Source of the DNA: Gordonia sp. SL306
GTDB taxonomy: Bacteria > Actinomycetota > Actinomycetes > Mycobacteriales > Mycobacteriaceae
Direction of reading: 5' to 3'
Assembly: GCF_026625785.1 (NCBI RefSeq)
Contig: NZ_CP113063.1
Location: 2,232,001 to 2,296,000, forward strand
Length of the DNA stretch: 64,000 bases
The notes below the pieces were generated by a model. It was given only the letters and a program-made list of their open reading frames with translations. It searched no databases and was not told the origin of the DNA. Made by a program: the position numbers and the translations under genes. This document shows, piece by piece, positions 1 through 8,273 of the stretch. Every line of letters begins with the position of its first letter. The first letter of the stretch is position 1.

Positions 1-766
1 CTGAACCTTCCCAGTTCAGCCCCTTCACCATCTCGGTGGAGTATGCGCTGTAGGCCACTGCAGCCTGGCCATTCCAGTGCTCGTCGATCTCGCCGTGCCC
101 AGACGTCAGGTCCCCGGCAACGGTGTCGAACGCACCGCCCGATTTGCCGTACGTCTTGCCGATGCGCTTGAGTTCCATCCAATTGCCGGCGACCGGTTCG
201 AGCGCCTCCCGGATCGGACTCCAACCCGACAGGTCCTCGATGAACGAATCGGCATCGGCCAGCCAACCTGCCGATTCCTCGATCAGAGCGTTCCAGTCCA
301 CGTTCTCGTTCGGCGGAGGAACGACGTCGATCTCGCGCGGCGCTGCCAGCAGTCGCGCATGGGGAACATCGTCGACCACGGGTATTCGAATAACCGGATC
401 ATCGGCTGTTCCGAGCATTACCTCGGCAGGTGGGATGAACGGATTGGTGTTGTATTCCTGCGTGCGAGTGTGCGCGATTCCCAGAGCGGCTTCGTGATCG
501 GTGCTGGTGTAGTTCCAGGCGGCCTGCTTGAGGTTCACACTGGTCCCCTGCATCGCGGGACCGAGGGTGCTCTGCCGGCGGACAGTCGCCCTACACAAGG
601 TGTCGATCGGGTCCTTGAGGTTGTCCATCAACCCTTTGAACTCGCCTGTGGAGCCCGAATGGCTGTTGACGAGGTTGACCGTCCTGAGGACGTTCGCGTT
701 CAGCGCCAGGACGTGATTTCCCAGGCCACTGATCCAGTCCGGCTCAGCCTTGAGCACTTCCCCCAC
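1..766 (-). CDS. WXG-type (type VII secretion) effector-like protein, 5' part only
   Basis: The minus-strand frame stays open from a GTG at 766 to the left edge, giving about 255 residues with no stop, so the 3' end lies outside the window. A G-run (GGGGGG) lies about 8 nt upstream of the GTG, and no other start exists between it and the upstream in-frame stop. About 20 residues before the window edge the protein carries an HWNGQAAVAY stretch, the W-x-G hairpin of WXG100/ESX substrates, flanked by helix-forming Ala-rich sequence. The front part (starting VGEVLKAEPDWISGL) is a long mostly helical region with a Pro-rich linker near residue 150. There is no Sec signal peptide, as expected for a type VII substrate. 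A role as an ESX-secreted effector is inferred from the motif; any toxin domain would be off the left edge. It is transcribed divergently from the secreted-protein gene at 963. Confidence 0.6.
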   Translation of the reverse strand, partial: MGEVLKAEPDWISGLGNHVLALNANVLRTVNLVNSHSGSTGEFKGLMDNLKDPIDTLCRATVRRQSTLGPAMQGTSVNLKQAAWNYTSTDHEAALGIAHTRTQEYNTNPFIPPAEVMLGTADDPVIRIPVVDDVPHARLLAAPREIDVVPPPNENVDWNALIEESAGWLADADSFIEDLSGWSPIREALEPVAGNWMELKRIGKTYGKSGGAFDTVAGDLTSGHGEIDEHWNGQAAVAYSAYSTEMVKGLNWEGS

Positions 767-962
767 TCGACGACCCCCCGATCGCTGTCCCCACCTGCAT
801 TTAGATCGGTTCGACCGTAGCAAGCGGGTCGACCGACTCGACCAACCGGCGTCGGTCGCTTGGATGACTCCGTGCCATGCACCGACCGCCAGGTTTCAGC
901 AACCCTTCAGCTCCGATCCCGCACACTCGAATGGACCACCGAGAGCAACCCAGGGAGCCCGG

Positions 963-1799
963 ATGAACCGGCACCATCACGCCCGCATCCTGGCGACCGC
1001 CATCTTGACGTCCCTCGCCGCGCTGACCCTGGTCAACGCCCCGGCGGCATCAGCGGCCGAGGCCGGTCCACCGCCCACCGTCGTGAACCCCGACGAACCA
1101 ACGACGGCACTCCCACCCGGCGCCATCGTCACGACCTTCGCCGGCAACCAGCTGAAGTACTGTGCGCTCATCTGCCCCCACATCATCGACTTCGTGGTGG
1201 ACGTACCTGTCGCCATCGTTCGCTCTCCGGGAGTCTTCGTAGCAGCCCAGGCACAGACCGGATCTACCGACCGCGCAACGGGTATCGCCGCAGCATCCGT
1301 CACGCGACCGGCAAACTCGGCAATGACCGGCATCATCGACAACGATCTGAATTTGGTGCTGCCCCGGGCCCAGAACGCGCTCGAGGTGGCCGTCGTCGAG
1401 GGGCTCACCCTCGCCGACACCGTCCGGTCAGGCGCCCCGCCTGCGGCCGTCGGTAAAGCCATTGACACCGGACGGACGAAGATCGTGGATGCGCTCAACG
1501 CGCCGATCGTCGCGAACCCACCACAGATCGCCACGCCCACCACACCCGCGCAGGCCGCGACACTCGATGCCATCGACGTCGGTTCGGCCGTCCTGTTCCA
1601 GGCTCCCGAGCTCCTGATGGTCGGCGCCACCGAAGCCGCAGACATCGCCGCACAGCACCTGGCGACCACCGGCGACACCGACGGTGCACGCGCGGCGGGT
1701 GTCGCACATTTCAACGAGACCCTCACCCACGCGAACGATGTGATTCGCCAGGAAACTACCAATCATCTTGTCCCGGCGACACTCTCAAGTAGGCCCTGA
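963..1799 (+). CDS. Secreted protein of unknown function
   Basis: A 278-residue protein starting at the ATG at 963, preceded by a purine-rich AGGGAG-like site. The first 32 residues form a Sec signal peptide: basic start (MNRHHHARIL), hydrophobic core and an Ala-rich cleavage region ending near SAA. The mature part is rich in Ala, Thr, Pro and Val, has two closely spaced Cys (YCALICPH, about residues 60-67) that could form a disulfide, and ends in a probably helical half. No catalytic motif was recognised. Open sequence continues upstream of 963 but carries no signal peptide, so the 963 start is preferred. It is divergent from the WXG-type gene; whether the two are functionally linked is unknown. 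Confidence 0.7.
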   Translation: MNRHHHARILATAILTSLAALTLVNAPAASAAEAGPPPTVVNPDEPTTALPPGAIVTTFAGNQLKYCALICPHIIDFVVDVPVAIVRSPGVFVAAQAQTGSTDRATGIAAASVTRPANSAMTGIIDNDLNLVLPRAQNALEVAVVEGLTLADTVRSGAPPAAVGKAIDTGRTKIVDALNAPIVANPPQIATPTTPAQAATLDAIDVGSAVLFQAPELLMVGATEAADIAAQHLATTGDTDGARAAGVAHFNETLTHANDVIRQETTNHLVPATLSSRP

Positions 1800-2039
1800 G
1801 CCTTCAGAATGGCGGCCGGCCTCTGCATGCAGAGCCCGTCCCGTTGAGGGGATCGAGTATTGCGGACGATCGACGCAGGCATCGTCACCGCGCGTCGCAA
1901 GGCCAGCCAGGCGACGCTAGTAGTCTGCTTTCAGTGACCGCGACGCTTTGTGCGAACTTTTTGGATACATCAAGCAAATCGAGACCACTATGTCATAGTA
2001 TTAGCGTAAGCGTGGTGTGAAACTCAATCAGGAGATGGC

Positions 2040-3056
2040 GTGGAGACTGCCCGGCAGATACTCAGGTGGAGCATTCCCGGTTTTGTCTTCATGCTGAACA
2101 TACTTGCGTTTCAATCTATCTGGCGGCTCCTCAACAATCCGAAGAACGGTCTGTCCGAGTTTTTGGACAGTGCTACTACTCATACCCTTATTGCCGCATT
2201 CGCCGCCTCACTACCAATCGGATTCATCTTGTACCAGATGTATTACTTCCGCTACAAGAGCTCTGCCAGCATCCTGGGGACTACGCTTTTCTATCGTCGA
2301 GACCGCGGCGCGCACGTCCTGGGCCAGTATCTTACTGCGTACAAAGGTAGTCCGGAATCGCTAGCCCGCTACTCGCGGACCGCGTCATCCGAAGAGCTCA
2401 GTCGTAGACTATCGAAAGCGCCGTTTATCTATCCACGCCGGATACCATTACTACACATCAAGCCCGGATCGCGTTTATGCGATCCGGAGCTCGAACATAA
2501 GGCGAAATTCTGCGCTGCTCGTTGCACGAATTGCCGCAGTGCTTACAATCGGACATTCATTGATAACTGGACGCTCCTACAAACAGTTCTCGGTAGCCTG
2601 GAATGTAAACCAGGACTTGCGCCTATCAAGAAAGAGTACACGAACGGCTCGGACCTTTATCACACGCTCGGTGCGAGTAGGTACGCTGTCGGCGCCGCTT
2701 CCATCGGTATATTCACATTCAATGCGTGCATCTTGTTGGGCCCAGCCGGTTCTCCCGGACTAGCCGAGAGCGCAAGTGCTCTCTTGATTCTCGGAGTCTT
2801 TACGTTCTGGCAGTACTATGTGATGTACAAGTGCAGACAAAATGTCGAGCGTGACTATGCCCGTCGACTTGCATCAATGTTCTCGATTGTCCTGACCGGC
2901 CCAGCGTTCGACAATCAGTCGATCCCAGCAGGTCCGCCGGCCCACGCATTCGATTATCCTGTCGAATCGAGCATCGAACCTCAAGCCGATCCATCCGCGA
3001 GCACATCGCCGTTCGCCGACGTCGATCCTGCCGCTACCAAAGCAACCACCGGGTAA
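2040..3056 (+). CDS. Four-helix membrane protein with a cysteine cluster, unknown function
   Basis: A 338-residue protein starting at GTG 2040, with a good AGGAG at 2030-2034 five bases upstream; the nearby ATG at 2035 is out of frame. Predicted membrane segments lie near residues 12-31, 48-69, 215-237 and 245-264. Between the second and third pairs is a cytosol- or exterior-facing domain of about 140 residues containing C147, C158, C162 and C165 (C-x10-C-x3-C-x2-C), which could bind a metal. The C-terminal 50 residues are polar and Pro/Ser-rich, probably disordered. Codon use is visibly more A/T-rich at third positions than in the neighbours (many att, aca, tat, agt codons), which suggests recent acquisition. 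It follows a secreted protein and precedes an epoxide hydrolase by 10 bp. No family was recognised. Confidence 0.65.
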   Translation: METARQILRWSIPGFVFMLNILAFQSIWRLLNNPKNGLSEFLDSATTHTLIAAFAASLPIGFILYQMYYFRYKSSASILGTTLFYRRDRGAHVLGQYLTAYKGSPESLARYSRTASSEELSRRLSKAPFIYPRRIPLLHIKPGSRLCDPELEHKAKFCAARCTNCRSAYNRTFIDNWTLLQTVLGSLECKPGLAPIKKEYTNGSDLYHTLGASRYAVGAASIGIFTFNACILLGPAGSPGLAESASALLILGVFTFWQYYVMYKCRQNVERDYARRLASMFSIVLTGPAFDNQSIPAGPPAHAFDYPVESSIEPQADPSASTSPFADVDPAATKATTG

Positions 3057-3066
3057 CGTCCACACG

Positions 3067-4032
3067 GTGACCGCCGAACCCCGCACCAGGACAATCCATG
3101 TCAACGGAATCGACATGTTCATCACCGAACAGGGCAGCGGCGTACCCGTCATCCTCTGCCACGGATTCCCCGGACTCGGCTATTCGTGGCGCCACCAGAT
3201 CCCCGCCATCGCCGACGCCGGCTGGCATGCAGTGGCCCCCGACATGCGCGGCTACGGTCACAGCAGCCGGCCGACCGACGTGGCGGCCTACGACCGCACC
3301 ACGACGGTGGCCGATATCGAGGGCCTGCTCGACGCGCTGGACGCCGACCGAGCGATCTTTGCCGGACACGATTTCGGCGCCCAGCTGACCTGGGATCTCG
3401 CCCGGTGGATTCCCGATCGCGTCGCCGGCCTCATCCAGCTCAGCGTCCCGCTGACTCCCCGCGTACCTGTCAGCCCCAGCACCATCTACACCGCCATGGC
3501 CCGCGACCACTTCCTGCACTTCCACTATTTCCAGCAGCCGGGGCTCGCCGAGCAGGAGCTCGACAACAACGCCGACGAGTTCCTGCGTCGGATCTTCTGG
3601 GCGCTCAGTGACGTCGATCGGTACCTCACCTGCTGGGAGCACCCGTCAGAGGGCAACGGCTACCTCGACGTCCTCCCGCCCGCACCCCCGCTCCCCTGGC
3701 CGTGGCTGAGCACCGACGAGTTCGACCACTACGTCGCCGAGTTCCGTCGTACCGGCTTCACCGGCGGACTCAACTGGTACCGCGCGGCCGATGCCGTCTG
3801 GGAGCAGAACACAGAGATCGGCGATGCCGAGATACACACTCCGACATTGTTTGTCGTCGGTGATCGCGATCCGGTCCTCGGGATGATGGGCCGCGACCCA
3901 CTCGGGTCCATGAAGCAGCTCGTGCCGGGCCTGCGCCACGTCGAGACCGTCCCTGGCGCCGGCCATTTCGTGCAGATGCAGGAACCCGATCGTGTGAACG
4001 CCGCGATCCTGGAGTTCCTCAACGGCGTGTGA
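3067..4032 (+). CDS. Epoxide hydrolase, alpha/beta-hydrolase fold
   Basis: A 321-residue protein starting at GTG 3067, with a weak ribosome site. It looks like a soluble epoxide hydrolase, which opens epoxides to vicinal diols through a covalent ester on Asp. The oxyanion-hole HGFP is at residues 32-35, the nucleophile Asp102 sits in GHDFG (an Asp, not Ser, separates it from esterases), the acid is probably Asp268 in GDRDPV, and the base is His300 in GAGHFVQ. Candidate lid tyrosines that would polarise the epoxide are Tyr154 and Tyr238. The absence of the haloalkane dehalogenase HDWG pattern favours an epoxide hydrolase, but the substrate cannot be read from sequence. It is cytoplasmic, with no signal peptide. 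It ends 5 bp before the convergent DUF202 gene. Confidence 0.85.
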   Translation: MTAEPRTRTIHVNGIDMFITEQGSGVPVILCHGFPGLGYSWRHQIPAIADAGWHAVAPDMRGYGHSSRPTDVAAYDRTTTVADIEGLLDALDADRAIFAGHDFGAQLTWDLARWIPDRVAGLIQLSVPLTPRVPVSPSTIYTAMARDHFLHFHYFQQPGLAEQELDNNADEFLRRIFWALSDVDRYLTCWEHPSEGNGYLDVLPPAPPLPWPWLSTDEFDHYVAEFRRTGFTGGLNWYRAADAVWEQNTEIGDAEIHTPTLFVVGDRDPVLGMMGRDPLGSMKQLVPGLRHVETVPGAGHFVQMQEPDRVNAAILEFLNGV

Positions 4033-4037
4033 CGGCG

Positions 4038-4346
4038 CTACCCGAGAGCCGACACCACACCCACGCAACCGATCACCACCGCGATCACCCACAGCAACAC
4101 CGTCGACGCATGCTCGGCACACCGCGGATTCTCCTGATAGCGGCGAGCGCGCTGCCGCATGCCGACGCACAGCGCGCACACCAGAGCGCCACTGAGCGCA
4201 ACGGCCACCACATGAGCCACCGTCTGACCGACCGCCAGCGCACGACAACACAGCAGGAGCACGCCGACTGCGGTAAGAGTTGTTCGGCGCCAGGCCAACA
4301 GCGTTCGCTCCGGCTGCAGTCCGGGATCGCGTTCGGTCGTCGTCAC
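4038..4346 (-). CDS. DUF202 family small membrane protein (second copy)
   Basis: A 102-residue protein starting at GTG 4346, overlapping the end of the preceding DUF202 gene by 4 nt (GTGA), so the two are translationally coupled. It has the DUF202 signature near the start (QPERTLLAWRRTTL) followed by three hydrophobic segments at roughly residues 21-40, 44-62 and 79-100. DUF202/YidH proteins are small inner-membrane proteins without an agreed biochemical role. It is the last gene of the MFS / alkyl sulfatase / DUF202 / DUF202 operon. A pair of unequal DUF202 proteins in tandem suggests a hetero-oligomer; this is inference. Confidence 0.75.
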   Translation of the reverse strand: MTTTERDPGLQPERTLLAWRRTTLTAVGVLLLCCRALAVGQTVAHVVAVALSGALVCALCVGMRQRARRYQENPRCAEHASTVLLWVIAVVIGCVGVVSALG

Positions 4347-4741
4347 AAGATCACGACCACCACACAGACCAAGGCGATGGCGCACACCCCACCGACCGTT
4401 ATCCGCACGATCGACGCCGGGGGCAACGGATCGCTGCGCCGCATCGCGGACTGCACCCGGCGCCACCGGTGAAACGCGCCCAGCGACAACAGGGTCGCCA
4501 CCACCACACAGGTCACCGCCAGCACCGAATGGTCGATGTTCCCGGCGCCGCCACCGATCAGTTCGTCGGCGGCGACCCCGGCAGCCAGCAATGCCAGCGC
4601 CGTGCGAATCCAGGCAAGGAAGGTGCGTTCGTTGGCCAGGGTGAACCGGTAGTCGGGTTCGGCGTCCTGCACCCCCGACTCCTGCACCCCCGACCCCTGC
4701 GCCGCAGCCTCCGGGACCTGCGACGTCGACTGCCGGGTCAC
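4343..4741 (-). CDS. DUF202 (YidH-like) membrane protein
   Basis: A 132-residue protein starting at ATG 4741, which overlaps the stop of the alkyl sulfatase gene by 4 nt (ATGA). After a polar Gln/Gly-rich tail of about 30 residues comes the DUF202 motif (FTLANERTFLAWIRTALALL, residues 33-52), then membrane segments at about 43-60, 68-86 and 112-132. Its coupling to alkyl sulfatase upstream and to a second DUF202 gene downstream puts it in the alkyl-sulfate operon. It may help at the membrane with the detergent substrate or its fatty-alcohol product, but no direct evidence for that is visible. Confidence 0.8.
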   Translation of the reverse strand: MTRQSTSQVPEAAAQGSGVQESGVQDAEPDYRFTLANERTFLAWIRTALALLAAGVAADELIGGGAGNIDHSVLAVTCVVVATLLSLGAFHRWRRVQSAMRRSDPLPPASIVRITVGGVCAIALVCVVVVIL

Positions 4742-6633
4742 GGGGTGACGATGTTGAACGTGCGGGCGAACGTGTCGAGCAGCGCGAACAGCAGATACGC
4801 CGGTTCCTCGTCACCGGAGATCTGCGCCTGGCCGGCGGCCACCGCGTCGGCCAGCGCCACCGCACCCAACGCCAAACCGGTCAACGCGGCCTTGGGCAGG
4901 CAAAGCGTGGTGTCCGTGTGATCGTCGGGTTGCGCAGGCGTGCAGTTCAATACGCCGTGGACGAGCTCCACTCGCCGGGACTCGCCGGTGTCGGTGAGTT
5001 GCACCTGCATCGCGAAGCTCTGCCCACCCGCCTTGGGCCCGTTGAGCCGGATGGCCAGATAGTCGAACAGCATGTCGACGGTCATCGCGGCGATCACTTC
5101 ACCCGCACCCAACGCCGCCTCGTCGCTGTGGGCACCTTCGCGCAGATCCTGCGCACCGGTCAGGTAGAAGTTGCGCCACGGCGCCGATTCACTCTGATAG
5201 CCGAGCTGTTCCAACGCATCGGCCTGCAACTCGCGCGCGGCCTGGTTGTTCGGCTCGGCGAACACCACATGATTGACCACCTCGGCCACCCACCGATAGT
5301 CGCCGTCGTCAAAGGACTTGCGCGCCTTGTTCAACACGGCATCGGCACCGCCCATGAACTCCACATAGCGTTGTCCGGCCTCAACGGGCGGATGCGGATG
5401 CAGGTGCGCCGGGTTGCCGTCGAAGAACCCGAGATACTTCTGGTAGACGGCCTTCACGTTGTGATTGAGCGACCCGTAATAGCCGCGCGCTATCCACGAG
5501 GTGGCCAGCCCCTCGGGCAGTTCCACCATCTCCGCGATCTCGATCATCGTGTAGCCGTGCGCGGCCAGGCGCAGCGTCTCGTCGTGGATGTAGCGGTAGA
5601 GGTCACGCTGCTCGGCCAGGAACTCGCACACCGACCGCGTTCCCCACACCGGCCACTGATGGCAGATGAACATCACATCGGTCACCGCGCCGTAGCGCCG
5701 CAACGCCTCATCGATGTAGCGACTCCACCCCACCGCGTCCCGAATCTGCGCGCCGCGCGGCGTGTACAGATTGTGCATGTGGTGAGATACGTTCTCGGCC
5801 ATACACAATGCCCGCATATCAGGCAGGTAGAAGTGCATCTCGGCCGGCGCCTCGGAATCCGGGGTGTACTGGAACTCGAACCGCACACCGTCGAGCACCA
5901 GTTCCTGGCTGGTCCCCGAGATCACGTCGGTCGGTTCGAGCAGACTCATCTGCCCCTTCGACAGTGCGATCCCCAGGCCCGTCGAGATCACCCCGGCCGC
6001 GTCGACCGGCAGGTTCTGCCCGTACATGTACTGGGCGCGGCGCGTCATGGCGTTGCCCGCGTATACGTTCTCACTCACCGCGTGTTCCAGGAAGCCGAGC
6101 GGCGCGACGATCCGCACCGTGCCGCCGGCCACCTCGTCGTCGGACACGATGCCCTTGACCCCGCCGAAGTGATCGGCGTGGCTGTGGGTGTAGATGATCG
6201 CGCGGATCGGCTTGTCGCCCAGGTGTTCACGCACCAGATCCATCGCCGCCCGAGCACATTCGACCGAGGTGAGCGGATCGACGACGACGTAGCCGGTGTC
6301 ACCCTCGATGACGGTCATGTTGGAGATGTCGAATCCGCGGACCTGGAAGATGCGATCGGCCACCTGGAACAGGCCGTGCGCGGTGTGCAGCTGCGACATC
6401 CGCCACAGGCTGGGGTTGACCGTCGCCGGCGCATCACCCTGCAGAAAGGTGAAGCGTTCCAGATCCCACACGACGCGACCGGTGTCGTCGGTGATCACCA
6501 TCGGATCCAGGGTGGCGATGAAGCCGCGGTGCGCGTCGTCGAAGGCCCGGCGATCGTCGAAGGGCAGCTGATCGAGCACCGCCCGGTTGGCGGTGGCGGT
6601 GTGCGCGGTGGCGGTCTGGGTGTTGCTGGACAA
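4738..6633 (-). CDS. Alkyl sulfatase, metallo-beta-lactamase fold (SdsA1/BDS1-like)
   Basis: A 631-residue enzyme of the usual length for alkyl/aryl-sulfatases of the SdsA1 type, which hydrolyse primary alkyl sulfates such as dodecyl sulfate to a fatty alcohol and sulfate with a binuclear zinc site. The metal motif THSHADHFGG is at residues 149-158 (H150, H152, D154, H155); the family-typical AENVSHHMHNLYTPRGAQ region follows near residue 280. A central helical dimerisation domain is expected at about 390-500 and an SCP2-like lipid-binding domain covers about the last 130 residues. The start is TTG 6633 (MSSNTQ), supported by a GGAG five bases upstream; no better start is present. No signal peptide is visible, so it appears cytoplasmic and an importer would be needed; the MFS gene 47 bp upstream is a candidate. 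The downstream DUF202 gene is coupled. Confidence 0.93.
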   Translation of the reverse strand: MSSNTQTATAHTATANRAVLDQLPFDDRRAFDDAHRGFIATLDPMVITDDTGRVVWDLERFTFLQGDAPATVNPSLWRMSQLHTAHGLFQVADRIFQVRGFDISNMTVIEGDTGYVVVDPLTSVECARAAMDLVREHLGDKPIRAIIYTHSHADHFGGVKGIVSDDEVAGGTVRIVAPLGFLEHAVSENVYAGNAMTRRAQYMYGQNLPVDAAGVISTGLGIALSKGQMSLLEPTDVISGTSQELVLDGVRFEFQYTPDSEAPAEMHFYLPDMRALCMAENVSHHMHNLYTPRGAQIRDAVGWSRYIDEALRRYGAVTDVMFICHQWPVWGTRSVCEFLAEQRDLYRYIHDETLRLAAHGYTMIEIAEMVELPEGLATSWIARGYYGSLNHNVKAVYQKYLGFFDGNPAHLHPHPPVEAGQRYVEFMGGADAVLNKARKSFDDGDYRWVAEVVNHVVFAEPNNQAARELQADALEQLGYQSESAPWRNFYLTGAQDLREGAHSDEAALGAGEVIAAMTVDMLFDYLAIRLNGPKAGGQSFAMQVQLTDTGESRRVELVHGVLNCTPAQPDDHTDTTLCLPKAALTGLALGAVALADAVAAGQAQISGDEEPAYLLFALLDTFARTFNIVTP

Positions 6634-6680
6634 GAGAACTCCGTTTCGAGATGGGACAACAGTGCGGGCAGGTGCCGCGG

Positions 6681-8072
6681 TCAGGAGATGGGTGAGCCGG
6701 CCGCGATGAGTCGGGCGGTGTCACGTTCGGGACGGATGAGGGTGATGGCCAGGACTCCGCCGACCACCACGATGACGCCGGTGAGCGCGAAGACCACGGT
6801 GTAGCCGGAGTGCGGATCGCCGCCTGCGTGATCGATGAGGACACCGGCGACGAACGGGGCGATCACACCGGCCAGCGAGTACAGCCCGACGAACGCCCCG
6901 AGCACGACGCCGCGCTGACCGACCGGCGAGATCTCACTGCACGCGGTGGCGCCTGCGGCGAGCGCCACGCCGGACAACCCCAGCCCGAGCGCCATCAACA
7001 GCAGTATCAGGGCACTCGCGTGCACATAGCCGAACACGAGGATGCAGACACCGCCCACCACCACGATGACGCCGGGCATGATGCCTCGCGCGGCGCTGCT
7101 CGAACGGCCGTTACGCATCATGCGTTGGGTGGCGAAACCCTGGGCGAGCAAGGCGATCATCCCGACCAGCCATGGCAGTGCCGTGAGCGTCCCGGCGGCG
7201 GACTTGCTGTGGCCCAGGTCGTCGGTCAGGAACGCCGGCACCCACGAGATGAGCAGCGCGAGCGACCAGTACGCGGCAAACGCGCTCAGGGCGGCACCGA
7301 GCCAGGTGCGCGACGACAGAATCCTGCGCAGCGGCACCCGCACCTGATCGATGGGGCGCACGGCGTCGGCGGTCGACGTCGTCGACTGCACGTCGACCGG
7401 GCCGTCGCGTCCCACGAACAGCCACACCACACACCACACCGCCCCGACGGCGGCCACGAGTACAAACGCCGACCGCCAGCCGTGCGCGGAGATCACCCAC
7501 GACAGCACGGGCGCACCGATGATCACCCCGATCGACGTCGCGGTGCTCACCAACGCCGTCGGCATCCCGCGATCGGCGTCGGAGAACCACTTGTGCACGG
7601 CGTGCTGTGCCACGCCGAAGGCGGGCCCTTCGGCGGCACCGAGAACGACACGCGACAGCAGGATCACCGTGAATCCTGCCGGACCGATGACCGGCAACAT
7701 CGCGACCGACCAGATCAGCGCCAGCACGAGCAGCACCTTGCGAGTGCTGAATCGGTCGGCGAGATGGCCGACGACCAGTGCCGAGATGCTGAACAACAGG
7801 AAGAACGCACTCGAGATGGTGCCGTATTGCGCGGCCGTGAGCCCGAACTCCTCCCGAATACTGGTCGCGGCCAGTCCCAACACCGCCTTGTCGGCGAAGT
7901 TGATCATCATCAGCACCATCAACATCGCGGTGATGACCCAGGCGCGGGTGCCGCCGATTGTGGCCGCGCCGGATCGGGACGGACGACCGGTGTCACGCCA
8001 CTCACCCGGCTCGGTGACGGCGGGCGGAAGGTGATCGGGCGCGCCGCGTTGCCGGGTGGCCGATTGATCCAT
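6681..8072 (-). CDS. MFS transporter, probable alkyl-sulfate or anion importer
   Basis: A 463-residue major facilitator with about 12 membrane segments. The first begins near residue 45 after a polar N-terminus, and the MFS loop 2-3 motif (GHLADRFSTRKVLL) lies near residue 100. The start is ATG 8072 with GAGGAA about six bases upstream. It resembles the anion:cation symporter branch (FADKAVLGLA in helix 1 is typical of sugar-acid and organic-anion porters). It is the first gene of an operon with alkyl sulfatase and two DUF202 genes and is divergent from a PucR-type regulator, so uptake of an alkyl sulfate or export of a product is the best guess. The substrate is not proven by sequence. Confidence 0.85.
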   Translation of the reverse strand: MDQSATRQRGAPDHLPPAVTEPGEWRDTGRPSRSGAATIGGTRAWVITAMLMVLMMINFADKAVLGLAATSIREEFGLTAAQYGTISSAFFLLFSISALVVGHLADRFSTRKVLLVLALIWSVAMLPVIGPAGFTVILLSRVVLGAAEGPAFGVAQHAVHKWFSDADRGMPTALVSTATSIGVIIGAPVLSWVISAHGWRSAFVLVAAVGAVWCVVWLFVGRDGPVDVQSTTSTADAVRPIDQVRVPLRRILSSRTWLGAALSAFAAYWSLALLISWVPAFLTDDLGHSKSAAGTLTALPWLVGMIALLAQGFATQRMMRNGRSSSAARGIMPGVIVVVGGVCILVFGYVHASALILLLMALGLGLSGVALAAGATACSEISPVGQRGVVLGAFVGLYSLAGVIAPFVAGVLIDHAGGDPHSGYTVVFALTGVIVVVGGVLAITLIRPERDTARLIAAGSPIS

Positions 8073-8273
8073 CGTGATTCCTCAGTGTTCTTCGTGGTCG
8101 CGAGCAGAAAGGTCGGTGCCTGAGACGGGACCGGGCGAAGCGACGATGAGGTGGTGCCCATCACATTCGCTGCTGTGTCACCACGCTATGGTGGGCTCTT
8201 GACCATCGCAATATTCGATACTCACAGGTGACCTATAGATGCGGTGTGCGATCGCACAAGCTTGGAGGTGGGC

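Noticed and set aside
4918..6804. A 628-codon plus-strand open frame opposite the alkyl sulfatase gene.
   Set aside because: The minus-strand product has all metal motifs of a known enzyme; the plus frame has no recognisable domain and is an antisense shadow.
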